Source of the DNA: CAVQRC01 sp963715045
GTDB taxonomy: Bacteria; Planctomycetota; Planctomycetia; Pirellulales; Lacipirellulaceae
Reading direction: 5' to 3'
Length of the DNA: 64,000 nucleotides
Assembly (NCBI GenBank): GCA_963715045.1
Contig: CAVQRC010000003.1
Span: forward strand, 1-64,000
Both the position numbers and the translations under genes were made by a program. Shown one piece after another: positions 18,102 to 27,303 of the stretch; positions within the stretch are counted from its first letter, which is position 1, and each line of letters begins with the position of its first letter. The notes below the pieces were generated by a model. That model was not told the DNA's origin. It made no database searches and worked only from the letters and a program-made list of their open reading frames with translations.

Positions 18102-19255
18102 TTACGATGTCCGCGGTTCACCGTGGATAGACAGTCTTTCACGCTCGCGAGTGAGAACACGTTCAATGGCCCTGCGTTCGGCCAGGTAGAAGATGGCTCC
18201 GATCGCCGCCACGATGATCGTAATCACCCGGTAACACAGGGCCACGATCGTGCCTCGGCCTTCGGCCACTGCGACGTCCGTTGCCGCAACCTGATAGAGG
18301 TAGTCGAGGGAGGCTTCGAAAGTCCCCAGCCCGTTGGGGGTCAGCGGAACGGCGGCGGCCACCATACTCATGGGGCCCACGATGAAGTGTTCGGCGAGGT
18401 TGGGTGAGTTCCCGGGCAAGCCGAGGGCGATCAGGTAGATTCCTCCGGCCACGAGGAGGTGCACGACAACTCCGGCCATTAATGCGATAAAGACCGCGCC
18501 AGGTGGCCGCGGTACACGGCAACGGAGGTCAGCAACCGCACCAGGGCAGGTCCGATGAGCGGCAGGCGGGCGACCAGCCTGGTCACGGCGGGGCCGGTCG
18601 AGAAGGGGAACCAGAGCACTACGAATCCGGCGGCTGCGACGACTGCCAAGACCACGGCCGTGTTACCGAGCACGATAAGTTGTTCATCGGTCACCCGTCC
18701 TGCCGCGCGGGCGATTAGAAACGCGGCGGCCGTTACGAGCAACAATGCCGACAGCCCGATGACGCGATCGACTACGACGGTCGCGACGGCTTCGGGGCGA
18801 CGTTCGGGTTTCTCCCGGGCGACGAGGACTGCCTTGACGACGTCGCCCCCGACGCTCCCCAACGAGAGGAAATTCATCAGGTAACCGATAGAACCCAGTC
18901 GCATCGCATCGCGGAGCGAGAACTGCAGGCCCTGCGTGCGTACCAGCAGCCACCACCGCGCGTAGGAAATCAACACGGCGAACAGGATCATCACCGCGGC
19001 GAGCAGCAACGCGAGCCAGTTCTTTTGGCCGCTGAGCAACTCGTGGAACCGTTCATGCCGCTGGGCCTGGACGATCAGGAACGTCATGATGCCGACCGCG
19101 AACACAAGCTGCGCGGCCGTCACGAGTCGTGCTCGAAATTGGCTGGACCTCATAGCGACAGGGCCGAGGGCGGTGGTACGAGCGGTTGAAGGCGACCCGG
19201 GGAGTCCCGAGTTGACAGTCTCTGGCCCAATTGATAACGTTGTTTGCCCAAGCAT
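18102..19255 (-). CDS. Lysylphosphatidylglycerol synthase transmembrane / flippase-like protein, frameshifted
   Basis: Two overlapping minus-strand frames make one ~385-aa polytopic membrane protein. The first (stop 18479) contains VILFAVLISYARWWLLVRTQ and the signature NFLSLGSVGGDVVKAVLVAR typical of the LPG_synthase_TM/UPF0104 family. The second (stop 18102) contains LLVAGGIYLIALGL and PLTPNGLGTFEASLDYLY, the conserved C-terminal half. They join within GCGCGGTC near 18500, where one inserted or deleted base restores AVFIALMAGVVVHLLVAGG. The family is related to the flippase domain of MprF and to isoprenoid-lipid or glycolipid flippases. Start is uncertain: ATG 19255 is chosen, with ATG 19153 as the alternative. 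Confidence 0.75.
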
Positions 19256-19402
19256 ACCGCGAGACTCGCCAGGCGGCGACGGCGGTTTGGGGCCGATGCC
19301 ACCGGGTACGCCGGATGCCGCAGTCGTGCGGATTACGACGGCGGCCCACCTGCCCCAGGCATCATCAGGTTCCCCGGCCCACACGGGGATGATCGCAACT
19401 TC

Positions 19403-19475
19403 GGGGGATTAGCTCAGTTGGGAGAGCGTTTGGCTGGCAGCCAAAAGGTCACCGGTTCGAGCCCGGTATCCTCCA
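19403..19475 (+). tRNA. tRNA-Ala (anticodon GGC)
   Basis: A 73-nt cloverleaf folds completely. The acceptor arm is GGGGGAT/ATCCTCC with the G3-U70 wobble that marks alanine tRNAs. The D arm is GCTC/GAGC, the anticodon arm TTTGG-CTGGCAG-CCAAA with GGC in the loop, and the T arm ACCGG-TTCGAGC-CCGGT. The discriminator is A and the 3' CCA is not encoded. Ends may be off by one base. Confidence 0.95.
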
Positions 19476-19481
19476 CTTCTT

Positions 19482-19540
19482 AACCCGCCCCCAGGCCTGA
19501 CCTTGGGGCAACGGCCCTGATCGCCGAGCGGGCTTTTTTC
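19482..19540 (+). terminator. Probable intrinsic terminator after tRNA-Ala
   Basis: An outer stem CCCGC/GCGGG encloses an inner CCCCAGG/CCTTGGGG-like hairpin, and the outer stem is followed by TTTTTT at 19534-19539. Confidence 0.65.
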
Positions 19541-19682
19541 ATTTGCGGGCGACTGGTCACGCACTTCGTTCACTTCAAAGGCCCCCATGTCGCTGCGGCC
19601 GCCTACCACGCGTGGCCTTCAACAGCGGAGATGCCGCCCCCGTCGTAACGTGCCGAATTACCGGAAATCGTGCTCGAGGTGA

Positions 19683-19880
19683 CTATTTCTGTTGTTTGTC
19701 GCACGCGGATTTGAGAGCGGACTCTAATTCTTGAAGCTGCCTGATGGCCGTGCCGATCTTTCCTTCAGTCTCGGGAAGATGGAATGTAAGTCTTCCGCGT
19801 TGCGTCTGCACAGCCGAGGAATGGAGCGGCAAGCAGTGCAGCCAGGGCAAGTTGCGTCTTAGAGAAACTCGTGCAATCGA
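19683..19880 (-). pseudogene. Possible small lipoprotein broken by a frameshift
   Basis: One minus-strand frame reads a lipoprotein-like leader, QLALAALLAAPFLGCADA. A neighbouring frame then reads a plausible helical end, ETEGKIGTAIRQLQELESAL...DKQQK, stopping at 19683. A one-base shift near 19780-19800 would join them. No ATG was found for the leader, so the call is weak; the segment may be chance. Confidence 0.25.
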
Positions 19881-20007
19881 ACGTTTCGGACCAGCGGGCG
19901 GCGAGATGTTGTTGCTGAGCGAAGCCTGTCTCCGACGTCTTCCCGATCCGCTGCGTCCTTTCGCTCTCGTTTTGAACTCACAGAGGCACGGAGACACAGA
20001 GAAGGAA

Positions 20008-20170
20008 TCAAAGCTCGCCATGAACTGTTCGCCTGATACCATCCTTCATCTGTGCCTTGCCGAAACTCAGCAGATACCGGAGTTTCATAGCTGTCAGACG
20101 CTTCGTAGGTTTTCTCCAGCAATCCTGGGCCAAGATCCTGATGCATATGAATCGCACAATCCACGATCAC
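20008..20170 (-). pseudogene. GxxExxY family gene remnant with internal deletion
   Basis: From ATG 20170 the frame reads IVDCAIHMHQDLGPGLLEKTYEA, the hallmark N-terminus of GxxExxY proteins. It is followed almost at once, one frame over, by LTAMKLRYLLSFGKAQMKDG and IRRTVHGEL with a stop at 20008, which resembles the family's C-terminus. The middle ~70 residues are missing. Both flanks carry CACGGAG/CAGAGACAC-type repeats, which commonly border these genes. Confidence 0.6.
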
Positions 20171-20281
20171 GGTCCGATCTCGTGCTCATGCAACTCCGTG
20201 TCTCTGTGGCTCCGTGAGAAACCACTTCTTCGATCTGCCCGCTTGCCTGTGGATCGTCAGGTTGTCATGATCGGTGCTTTA

Positions 20282-20362
20282 TGAGCCGATCCGAAAGCCA
20301 GGTTCTGCGAACAAGTCCCTGGCCGCGGGACACGTTCACTGAGGTTTTGGGACAGGTACTTC
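20282..20362 (+). repeat. Dispersed ~80-bp repeat family, copy D
   Basis: TGAGCCGATCC, GGCCGCGGGACACGTTCACT, GAGGTTTTGGGACAGGTACT. It is more diverged in the centre than the other copies and lies upstream of the nucleoside transporter gene. Confidence 0.8.
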
Positions 20363-20446
20363 AGACTCGGAATCCGCGGCGGACCCGGCCGTTGCCACCG
20401 CACCCGCCCGACGATTCGCAGCACGCTACGGGAGAAACCCAGCGAC

Positions 20447-21850
20447 ATGCCGAACGAAAACAATGCCGTCGACAGCCCTACGTCGGCCGGAGTCGTCACT
20501 CGCCTGTCGATCATGATGTTCCTCCAGTTCTTCGCGTGGGGGGCGTGGTTCGCAACCCTGGCCGCCGCCCTCGATACGGCCGGACTGGCCGCGTTCATCG
20601 GAGCCGCCTACGACAAAGCACCCGTGGCCGCGATCTTCGCTCCCTTGTTCCTGGGACTGGTGGCCGATCGATATTTCTCATCGGAACGTATCATGGCCGT
20701 GCTCATGCTCCTCGGTGGAGGAGCCATGTTGCTGATTCCGACCGTCGCCGCGCAAGGGGAGCAGGGCGGACAAACCCTGGTCTGGCTGATCCTGGCCTAC
20801 CTGCTGTGCTATATGCCGACCCTGGGACTCGGAAACACGATCGCCTTCACGCACGCAACCCAGGAGCAGTTTCCCCGAATTCGCGTGTGGGGCACGATCG
20901 GCTGGATTGCCGCGGGGCTGGTTGTCGGTGGCCTCGGATGGTCCAACACATTCAACATTTTCTGGCTGGGGGCCGGCAGCTCGCTGTTGCTGGGGTTGTT
21001 CTGCTTCGCGCTGCCGCATACGCCGCCGCCGCTGAAGGGGCAGCCGACCGATCTGCGGTCGATCCTCATGGTGGATGCCTTCAAGTTGCTCGGTGACTTT
21101 AACTTTCTGGTCTTCGCGATTTGCTCGACGTTGATCTGCGTCCCGCTGGCCTATTACTACGGCTCGACCTCGCAGTTCCTCAACCACACGGGGTTTGCCG
21201 AAGCTGCCGCGACGATGACGATCGGTCAGATGTCCGAGATCGTGTTTATGCTCATGATCCCGTTCTTCTTCCGCCGCCTCGGATTGAAGATGATGATCCT
21301 CGTGGGAATGGCGGCGTGGGTCGTCCGCTATGCTCTGTTTGCATTCGGGGCCACCGAGCAGGCGACGTGGATGCTCCTCGTAGCAATCGCGCTGCACGGC
21401 ATCTGCTACGACTTCTTCTTCGTCACGGGTTTCATCTACACCGACCAGAAGGCACCCACAGCGATCCGTGGCCAGGCCCAGGGACTGCTGGTGTTTCTCA
21501 CCCAGGGAATCGGCATGTTCTTCGGCTACAAGGTGATGGCCGGAGGCAGTTTGTTCGGGATCATCCCGCTCGATTTCACGATCGGAAAGTACGGGGAACA
21601 GGTGACGCAGTCCGGCGAATATGTGGCCGCCCTAGACGCTGCCCGCGGTGAAACGGCGTCACTCGGCTTCTTCGAGACATTCAGCAAGATGTTCTCGCGG
21701 AGTCTGCCCGAGGGGCTCGACCCCGAACTCCTCTCCACGACCATGCAGCAGTGGAAGAACTTCTGGATGTTCCCCTCGATCATGGCGGCCGTGATCCTGG
21801 TCGTGTTCGCCGTGTGCTTCTGGGACAAAGCCAAGCCCATGGATCAGTAG
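20447..21850 (+). CDS. MFS nucleoside:H+ symporter (NupG/XapB-like)
   Basis: 467 aa with about twelve hydrophobic segments. Family signatures include LSIMMFLQFFAWGAWFATLA near the N-terminus, IFAPLFLGLVADRYFSSERI after TM2, and PRIRVWGTIGWIAAG in TM5. A C-terminal LHGICYDFFFVTGFIYTDQK precedes APTAIRGQAQGLL. These fit the nucleoside:H+ symporter family of the major facilitator superfamily, so import of nucleosides across the inner membrane is likely. An insertion between TM10 and TM12 (about residues 370-440) is rich in charged residues. Start ATG 20447 follows AGCGAC. The frame is intact. Confidence 0.88.
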   Translation: MPNENNAVDSPTSAGVVTRLSIMMFLQFFAWGAWFATLAAALDTAGLAAFIGAAYDKAPVAAIFAPLFLGLVADRYFSSERIMAVLMLLGGGAMLLIPTVAAQGEQGGQTLVWLILAYLLCYMPTLGLGNTIAFTHATQEQFPRIRVWGTIGWIAAGLVVGGLGWSNTFNIFWLGAGSSLLLGLFCFALPHTPPPLKGQPTDLRSILMVDAFKLLGDFNFLVFAICSTLICVPLAYYYGSTSQFLNHTGFAEAAATMTIGQMSEIVFMLMIPFFFRRLGLKMMILVGMAAWVVRYALFAFGATEQATWMLLVAIALHGICYDFFFVTGFIYTDQKAPTAIRGQAQGLLVFLTQGIGMFFGYKVMAGGSLFGIIPLDFTIGKYGEQVTQSGEYVAALDAARGETASLGFFETFSKMFSRSLPEGLDPELLSTTMQQWKNFWMFPSIMAAVILVVFAVCFWDKAKPMDQ

Positions 21851-21857
21851 TCATGAC

Positions 21858-22907
21858 TCACGTGATCAGCGGTCCGTCGGCGGTGACCCTGAGCGGACGC
21901 AAGTGGGGGCGGTCGAGGATCGCGAACGGGCTGGCAACGTCCTGCCACCGTTCGCCCCGCTGCTCGATGCGGTCATCGGCAAGAGGCCCCAGGCGGTCGG
22001 CGACCAGCGCGAGGTAGCTCACGCGTTCCGGTGCGAGACCCATGATCCGGGCGATCGTTGCATCCACCGCCGGCAGGTTCGTGCCGACGACGATCAAGCC
22101 CATCGCCTTGGAAGTCCCAAGAATCGGACCGTCGCCTTCCATGCACTCGATGCCGTCGACGATCGCAATCGTCTTAGGCAGCGTGCAATTGATGTCGGCG
22201 ACCGTTTCTGGAATCCCGTTGTGATGCAGCACGTTCTTGGGCCAGCCGTACTTGATACCGGGAAGCGTGCCGTAGAGATTCTTCATCGCGGCAGTGACGC
22301 CCACCCAGTGGTGCGTCTTCATCTTCGGCATCGAGACAACGAGATCCGCTTCGAGAACGCTGCGGGGAAAGAAGATTCCGTCCAGGTTCGAGAACCTTCC
22401 CTGGTTGGGCTTGAAGCCCACGGGTTCGTAATTGAGATCGGCAAACTGCACTCCTGCTTCGGCGAGTGCCTCGTCGCCGCGGGCGGCCCACAGCACATAC
22501 TGCGTGTCGCGGACGTGTCCGGGCGCTTCCCCGACGACAACCGTCGCCCCCAGGTCGCGGAATACGCGGGCGGCGGCGACGATCACGGCTGGGTGCGTGG
22601 TCATGTGAGGACGATCGACGAACGGTTCCACGAAGTTGGGCTTGAGCAGCACGCGTCGTCCGCGGAGCCACGAGAAATCCAGTTCGGATGCCTCGAGACC
22701 GGCTCGAATCGTGGAGTGCAGTGGACCTTCGTAGGTCTGCTCGGCGGCAATGAACACCGACGCCTGCTGGCGGGTGAAACTCCGCAGCCAGGGCGCCGCG
22801 GCGACCCCGGCGGCGAGCACGCCACCCGAGATCAGCATCGTGCGGCGATCGAGTCCCGATTCAAGGGAAGGCTTCTGTTGCTTAGCGGCTGGAAGGGAAT
22901 GATCCAT
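21858..22907 (-). CDS. DUF362 domain protein with Tat-like leader
   Basis: 349 aa. LDRRTMLISGGVLAAGVAAA at residues ~20-40 resembles a twin-arginine or other hydrophobic leader. The body matches the DUF362 family: RRVLLKPNFVEPF, ATVVVGEAPGH, DLVVSMPKMKTHHWVGVTAA, MKNLYGTLPGIKYGWPKN, IVDGIECMEGDGP. Members are often iron-sulfur associated, but the cluster cysteines of the longer ferredoxin-fused forms are absent here. It starts only eight bases after the toroid protein gene on the same strand, so the two form an operon. Function is unknown. Confidence 0.87.
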   Translation of the reverse strand: MDHSLPAAKQQKPSLESGLDRRTMLISGGVLAAGVAAAPWLRSFTRQQASVFIAAEQTYEGPLHSTIRAGLEASELDFSWLRGRRVLLKPNFVEPFVDRPHMTTHPAVIVAAARVFRDLGATVVVGEAPGHVRDTQYVLWAARGDEALAEAGVQFADLNYEPVGFKPNQGRFSNLDGIFFPRSVLEADLVVSMPKMKTHHWVGVTAAMKNLYGTLPGIKYGWPKNVLHHNGIPETVADINCTLPKTIAIVDGIECMEGDGPILGTSKAMGLIVVGTNLPAVDATIARIMGLAPERVSYLALVADRLGPLADDRIEQRGERWQDVASPFAILDRPHLRPLRVTADGPLIT

Positions 22908-22914
22908 GGCGACC

Positions 22915-23791
22915 TCAGCGAGCCCTCGAACTGGTGGTGATGTGTCCCGTCACAGCGGCCGCGCCCGTTTCGGCAAGTACGCATAAGGCGTCCGTATAAG
23001 CGGTCGGCACGGTGCGGCGGTGGGATTCTTCCAGGGCCGCCGGAACAGGATCCGGTTGGCCGTGGGCATCCAGACCGATGGCGGCCCAGGCCAGCGACGA
23101 TGTGCCCGAGCGGTATCTGCACGTGTTGCTTGAGGAAGTCGAGCGAACGTTCGATCCGCGAATCTTTGCCGGCCTCTCCGGCGAGGGCCGTGAGCACGAT
23201 TCCGGTCGGTTGGACGTGGGGTACAAGATACTGCCCGAGGACCTCGGTATTGCCGAAGTTGCAGCCCCCGGCCGGCAGCAAGCGGTCGACAAGCATGCGA
23301 ACCGCATCCCGCGTGCGGCCGTGGTCGCCGAACCCGACCCGTTTCAGCGCGATCACGAACAGGGCGGTCGGTTCCAGCCACGAATGCGTGCCGATCACCC
23401 AGGGCCAGCCGGGGATCGTCGGATCGTGTCCGATACCGGGACGTCGCGGCGACGTGGTACCACTGGCAGCCAGAGTCCAGGCGACTCCGCGCTCGACGTG
23501 GCCGTGGTAAACGGCTTCTCCCGACGCTTCACTCCACGCCTGCCACGCCAGTACAGCCAGCGACGTGGGCCAGCACGGTGTCGCTTGCGGGGCGGAAACG
23601 CCGATCGTTCCTTCGCGACTCTGTCGCGCTGCCAGCCACGCCAGGGCGGGGCGAGCGGCGTCGAGGCGACCGTTGGCGATCAGGGCCAGCGCCGTGAGCG
23701 CCGCCGGCTCGCTCCATGATTCGGACGCCGCGGAGTAGTTCCAACGCGTGGCCCGTTCGAGTCGGGAAAGAAGCAATTCGAAACGACGCAT
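22915..23791 (-). CDS. Prenyltransferase/squalene-oxidase-repeat (alpha/alpha toroid) protein, frameshifted
   Basis: Start ATG 23791 (MRRFELLLSRLERATRWNYS). Repeats of the terpene-cyclase/prenyltransferase toroid type are visible: ALALIANGRLDAARPALAWL, SLAVLAWQAWSEASG, THSWLEPTALFVIALKRVG. As read, the frame drifts into a Pro/Arg-rich tail after LDFLKQHVQIPLG (near 23103) and would stop at 22832, inside the next gene. The neighbouring frame reads TSSLAWAAIGLDAHGQPDPV and stops at 22915, eight bases before the DUF362 gene, which is the sensible end. A one-base insertion in GGGCACATCG explains this. Probably a periplasmic or cytoplasmic binding or cyclase-fold protein; no catalytic DXDD was seen. 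Confidence 0.7.
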
Positions 23792-24258
23792 GAACACAAC
23801 CCTTCGAACTGGCACAGCCGCCACGAGCCGAACGTGCAACTTGCGGCGACAACAAAGCTCACGTGTATGGGATTCAAGTCTGCCTTGCATGCAGGCAGCC
23901 AGAATAAGAGTAGGACAACGCAACGTGCCGAGCCGCTCCGGCAGCGGAGTACGCGGATCTTTAGCAATTCTGAAAAAGTTTCAGATTCTCCAACGCCATC
24001 AATTTGACATTCCTCGGACGTGACATAGGTTTCAAGTGACAGCACGATGCGAGAGCATCAACTGTCGGTGGTAGTCGCTCGAAAGACAAGTTTCTTGCCA
24101 ACGACGACGCCACAAACGGCTTCTCTTCTCCTTGCCCGTTCCGGGCCAACATGGCTCCAACCTGACGATCAAGAGCAGAGTCGCTGTACGGCTTTATACA
24201 GCTTGCCTGTTGCGTTCTGACTTCGAGAAAGGCACCCCGATTTGGGGCGAAAGGAGAC

Positions 24259-24470
24259 GGCTTGCTCAGCAAGTCCTGCCTGCCGGAAGGGAACGGGTCA
24301 CTGCGTCGCGGTGGCACACCTGGAAGGGCACAACACGAAGAAGCGGCGCAGTTTTATTGTATGGGAGTTCATCCGACGGCAAATCAGTTAGGCAAGACCC
24401 CCTGTCTGGGGTTGCCGACGGAGACTCGGAAAACGGGAGTGTACCAGCTCCCGACACTTTAATTGGTGTC
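24259..24470 (+). promoter_or_regulatory. Structured leader region upstream of the Flp pilin gene
   Basis: The ~700 bases before flp hold no gene. The last part contains four potential hairpins: GGCTTGC/GCAAGTC (24259-24275), GGCA..ACCCC/GGGGTTGCC (24391-24416), GGGAG/CTCCC (24435-24452) and GACAC/GTGTC (24453-24470). They lie just upstream of the flp ribosome-binding site. This suggests an RNA leader with a regulatory or stabilising role; no known riboswitch class could be confirmed. Confidence 0.4.
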
Positions 24471-24507
24471 GACCCCGCAAGGGCGGCACGGGAATCGGAG
24501 GAAAGCA

Positions 24508-24687
24508 ATGAAGAATTTGGCCAAGAAAGTGCAACGTTTCCTCGTCTCGGAAGATGGCCCGACCGCAGTCGAGTACGCTGTGATGCTGGCCCTGATCGTG
24601 ATCGTCTGTCTGACAGCGATTCGCTCCATCGGGACCAACGCGTCTGCGACATTCAACAGCGTTTCTACTCAGTTGACGAGTAGCTAG
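24508..24687 (+). CDS. flp: Flp/Fap type IVb pilin
   Basis: 59 aa from ATG 24508, with a strong GGAGG site eight bases upstream. The short basic leader MKNLAKKVQRFLVSEDG is followed by PTAVEYAVMLALIVIVCLTA. The Glu+5-Tyr+6 pair and hydrophobic helix are the Flp pilin hallmark, with predicted cleavage after Gly17 by the prepilin peptidase encoded just downstream. It is the first gene of a Tad pilus locus and the major structural subunit. A hairpin terminator follows, which would let it be expressed above the downstream assembly genes. Confidence 0.93.
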   Translation: MKNLAKKVQRFLVSEDGPTAVEYAVMLALIVIVCLTAIRSIGTNASATFNSVSTQLTSS

Positions 24688-24733
24688 TGCGGTTGGCCCA
24701 TCGGGGCCGCCAAGCGTTTATCAAGATCCGCAT

Positions 24734-24764
24734 CCCCCTCGGTGAAACCTTTTCGCCGAGGGGG
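24734..24764 (+). terminator. Hairpin terminator between flp and cpaA
   Basis: A perfect 9-bp stem CCCCCTCGG/CCGAGGGGG with a 13-base loop, followed by CTTTC. It sits 46 bases after the flp stop. Read-through would supply cpaA and later genes at lower level. The ~300 bases from here to cpaA hold nothing else recognised. Confidence 0.65.
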
Positions 24765-25070
24765 CTTTCGCGGTTTGGGATCGTGGCCTCTCAAGACCGT
24801 AGTTGAAGTCTCCCAGCCCCGAGTTCCCGCACTCCAGTCAGCACCTCTCCCGCCCCGCTTTTTCTCCGCGCAACCATGCTTCCTTACCTGCCCGAACAAT
24901 TCGTTGCCTGCACCCTCGAAATGGTGTGCTACTTTTTCACAGCCGCCACGGTTGTGCTGAGCCTGTTGCTCGCCCCACGCTGCGGCTGATCGCTCGGAAC
25001 GTCTGTCGGGGTAGCGGTTGCCCAGGCTTCCGAGCAGTCCACGAACCGCTAATTGCTGAGACTATCCACC

Positions 25071-25643
25071 ATGGACGTTCCCGATCTGACCGCCGGCATT
25101 CTCAAACACTGGCCCGTGTGGGTCGTCACCGTCACGCTCGTTGTCGCGGCCGTGATCGACGGCATCAAGCTGAAAGTTCCCAACTGGATCACGTTTCCGA
25201 TGATCCTCAGCGGCTGGGCCTACAGCGCGGTGCTGTCACCGTATGCCGGTTGGGAAGGGTTCCTGTGGAGCCTGCTGGGCACGGTTGTCGGTCTGGCCCT
25301 GCTGCTACCCGCCTACGCGATTGGCGGCATGGGAGCCGGGGACGTCAAGCTGATGGCCGGCGTGGGTGCCTGGATGTGGAGCACCGTGACGCTGTACGCG
25401 TTTGCCCTAAGTGCTGTGAGCGGCGGGATCATCGCCGTCATCATGGTCCTGGCGGGCAAGAGCTGGACGAAGCACAAGGGGCAGTTCTGGATGATTCTTA
25501 ATGAAATTCTCGCGATTCGAGACCCTGAGAAGTTGTCCGAGATCGCGGCGGAACGAAAACCAAGCATGCTGCTTCTACCCTACGGTATCCCCATTGCGAT
25601 CGGTTCGATTTGCTACTTCGCTTGGGAAGGGATGCTGTTGTAG
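25071..25643 (+). CDS. cpaA: Prepilin peptidase (A24 family), Tad-type CpaA
   Basis: 190 aa from ATG 25071. A polytopic inner-membrane aspartic protease: the first catalytic Asp is in VVAAVIDGIKLKVPNW and the second is in the GxGD motif GGMGAGDVKLM. The protein lacks the N-terminal methylase cysteines of long PilD enzymes, as usual for CpaA. A hydrophilic stretch (HKGQFWMILNEILAIRDPEK...) precedes a final membrane helix (MLLLPYGIPIAIGSICYFAW). It would cleave the Flp pilin and TadE-type pseudopilins. No obvious Shine-Dalgarno is present. Confidence 0.9.
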   Translation: MDVPDLTAGILKHWPVWVVTVTLVVAAVIDGIKLKVPNWITFPMILSGWAYSAVLSPYAGWEGFLWSLLGTVVGLALLLPAYAIGGMGAGDVKLMAGVGAWMWSTVTLYAFALSAVSGGIIAVIMVLAGKSWTKHKGQFWMILNEILAIRDPEKLSEIAAERKPSMLLLPYGIPIAIGSICYFAWEGMLL

Positions 25644-25689
25644 AAGGCGGAAAAGTCCCCATCTGCACCACCAACGACGGAATTCGACG

Positions 25690-26127
25690 ATGAGCATGGC
25701 AAAAAGGGTGGACGGTATGTGTCGGTTGTGCCGAAGAAATCGACGAGGTGCCGCGGTTGTAGAGTTTGCCATCGTGGCCCCCGTGTTTTTTCTGCTCGTG
25801 TTCGGCATGATCGAATACGGGCGAATGGTGATGGTGCAACAGGTACTTACAAACGCTGCTCGGGAGGGGGCCCGGCGGTCAGTACTGGACGGCGTTACCG
25901 ACAGCGATGTCGAAACGGTCGTGCAGAACTATCTGGCCGGGAGTTCGATTTCAGGGGCAACCGTCAATGTCAGGACGCTAGCTCCGATTCCGCCCGACGT
26001 CGCCCAATCCAAGTCGGTGTCGGTGAGTATTCCGTTTGCTCAGGTAAGCTGGCTGCCTTCGCCGTTGTTCCTCGGTGGTAAGACGTTGGAAGCATCTTCC
26101 ACGATGCGCCGCGAGACGACCAACTGA
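25690..26127 (+). CDS. TadE-like pseudopilin
   Basis: About 145 aa from ATG 25690. A basic leader (CRLCRRNRRG) precedes AAVVEFAIVAPVFFLLVFGM, the TadE signature with Glu+5 and a single hydrophobic helix. QQVLTNAAREGARRSVLDG then follows, conserved in the TadE family. It is a minor pilin of the Tad system, likely processed by CpaA. It lies between cpaA and cpaB on the same strand. Confidence 0.9.
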   Translation: MSMAKRVDGMCRLCRRNRRGAAVVEFAIVAPVFFLLVFGMIEYGRMVMVQQVLTNAAREGARRSVLDGVTDSDVETVVQNYLAGSSISGATVNVRTLAPIPPDVAQSKSVSVSIPFAQVSWLPSPLFLGGKTLEASSTMRRETTN

Positions 26128-26191
26128 TGAATCGTTTGGTGAATTCCACCGTGGATCGAAAAGACACGAAATTGCCCAAGGGGGGTACCCA

Positions 26192-27303
26192 ATGCGTCCT
26201 AAATCTTTTGTGCTCCTAGGCCTCGCCCTGGGCTGCGGCCTGATCGCATCGATCGGCATCAGCCAGGTCATGGAAAAGAATCGTGGCGATACGGCCGCGA
26301 TCGAAACGGAGCCGATTTACACGGCCAAGTCGAACATCAACGTGGGTGATCCGATCACGGCCGAACACGTGCGGCTCGAAGAGTGGCCCAGGGATAGTAT
26401 CCCGGCCGGCGCGATTCGTGACCTGGCCGATCTCGAGGATCGCCGACCGCGGAGCACGGTCTTCGCCGGCGAAGTGATTCTCGATGCGAAACTGACAAAT
26501 CCGGGCGAGTTGGGTGACGATGCGTTGTCGGGAATTCCGCCCGGCTACCGCGCGGTGCCGATCTCGGTGAAGGCCGACACGGGTGCCGCGGGGCTGTTGC
26601 GCCCGGCGACCGCGTCGACGTGCAGTGGTTCGTCGCCAAGAACCGATCGCTGGGAATCGCCGAAACGGCAACCAAAGTGATTCTGCATAACATTCGCGTG
26701 TTTGCTGTCGACCAGACGGTGAACCGGACCGCCGATGGCGAAGAAGCGCCGACTCTGGCCAAAACGATTTCGTTGCTGCTCACGCCGCAACAGGCCAGCA
26801 AGCTGACATTGGCCAGCAAGGTTGGTGAAGTCAGCTTAATTCCGCGGCACCCCGACGACGAAGATACTCCGGATTCGGCCGAAGTCAGCTTTGACGAATT
26901 GCTGCACGGCTCGGAAAAGGGGAGCCGAGAGCGGGAGCAGTTGGCGACCGACGGCGAACACCAGCAACAACAGGAGGGCTTCTTCGCTTCGTTATTTTCG
27001 AAGGCGAAGTCGGGGATCGCGACGGCCGGCATGGCGGCGGCCCAACCCAAGCCACCGTGGGTCATGGAAATCGTTTCCGGAGACGAAGTCGAGTTTATCG
27101 AGTTCTCTCCGATTGATGGTCGCCCCTTGCAGGCCCAGAAAAGCTACGGTAATTACTCCGCACCGCGCGGCACCAGTACCCAACCGGCCGCCAAGGGCGC
27201 CACCAAGGCAATCGCGCTTCCGCCAGGCGAACTGCCAGATGAACTGGGCACCAGCCCCGCCGGCGGAGAGGGCAACGAGGACGACTTTCCCATTGATCTG
27301 TAA
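26192..27303 (+). CDS. cpaB: Flp pilus assembly protein CpaB (RcpC-like), frameshifted
   Basis: Start ATG 26192, with AAGGGGGG upstream. The N-terminal membrane anchor is SFVLLGLALGCGLIASIGIS. A SAF-like domain follows: SNINVGDPITAEHVRLEEWP, STVFAGEVILDAKLTNPGE, GYRAVPISVKADTGAAGLLR. As read, this frame stops at 26680. The expected continuation PGDRVDVQWFVAKN is in the next frame (open to 27303), so one base is missing near 26599 in CGCCCGGCGACC. The C-terminal part has KTISLLLTPQQASKLTLASK and a Glu/Gln-rich tail. CpaB links the secretin to the inner-membrane platform. The stop codon TAA is contributed by a copy of the dispersed repeat. Confidence 0.82.

Noticed and set aside
24310..24335. 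Sigma-54 promoter (TGGCAC) upstream of flp
   Set aside because: TGGCAC is present but the -12 TTGC element at the required distance is missing.
24259..24470. c-di-GMP-I (GEMM) riboswitch upstream of flp
   Set aside because: Only the GGGTTGCCGA-like end is suggestive; the conserved GCAAAGCC core and tetraloop receptor arrangement are not visible.
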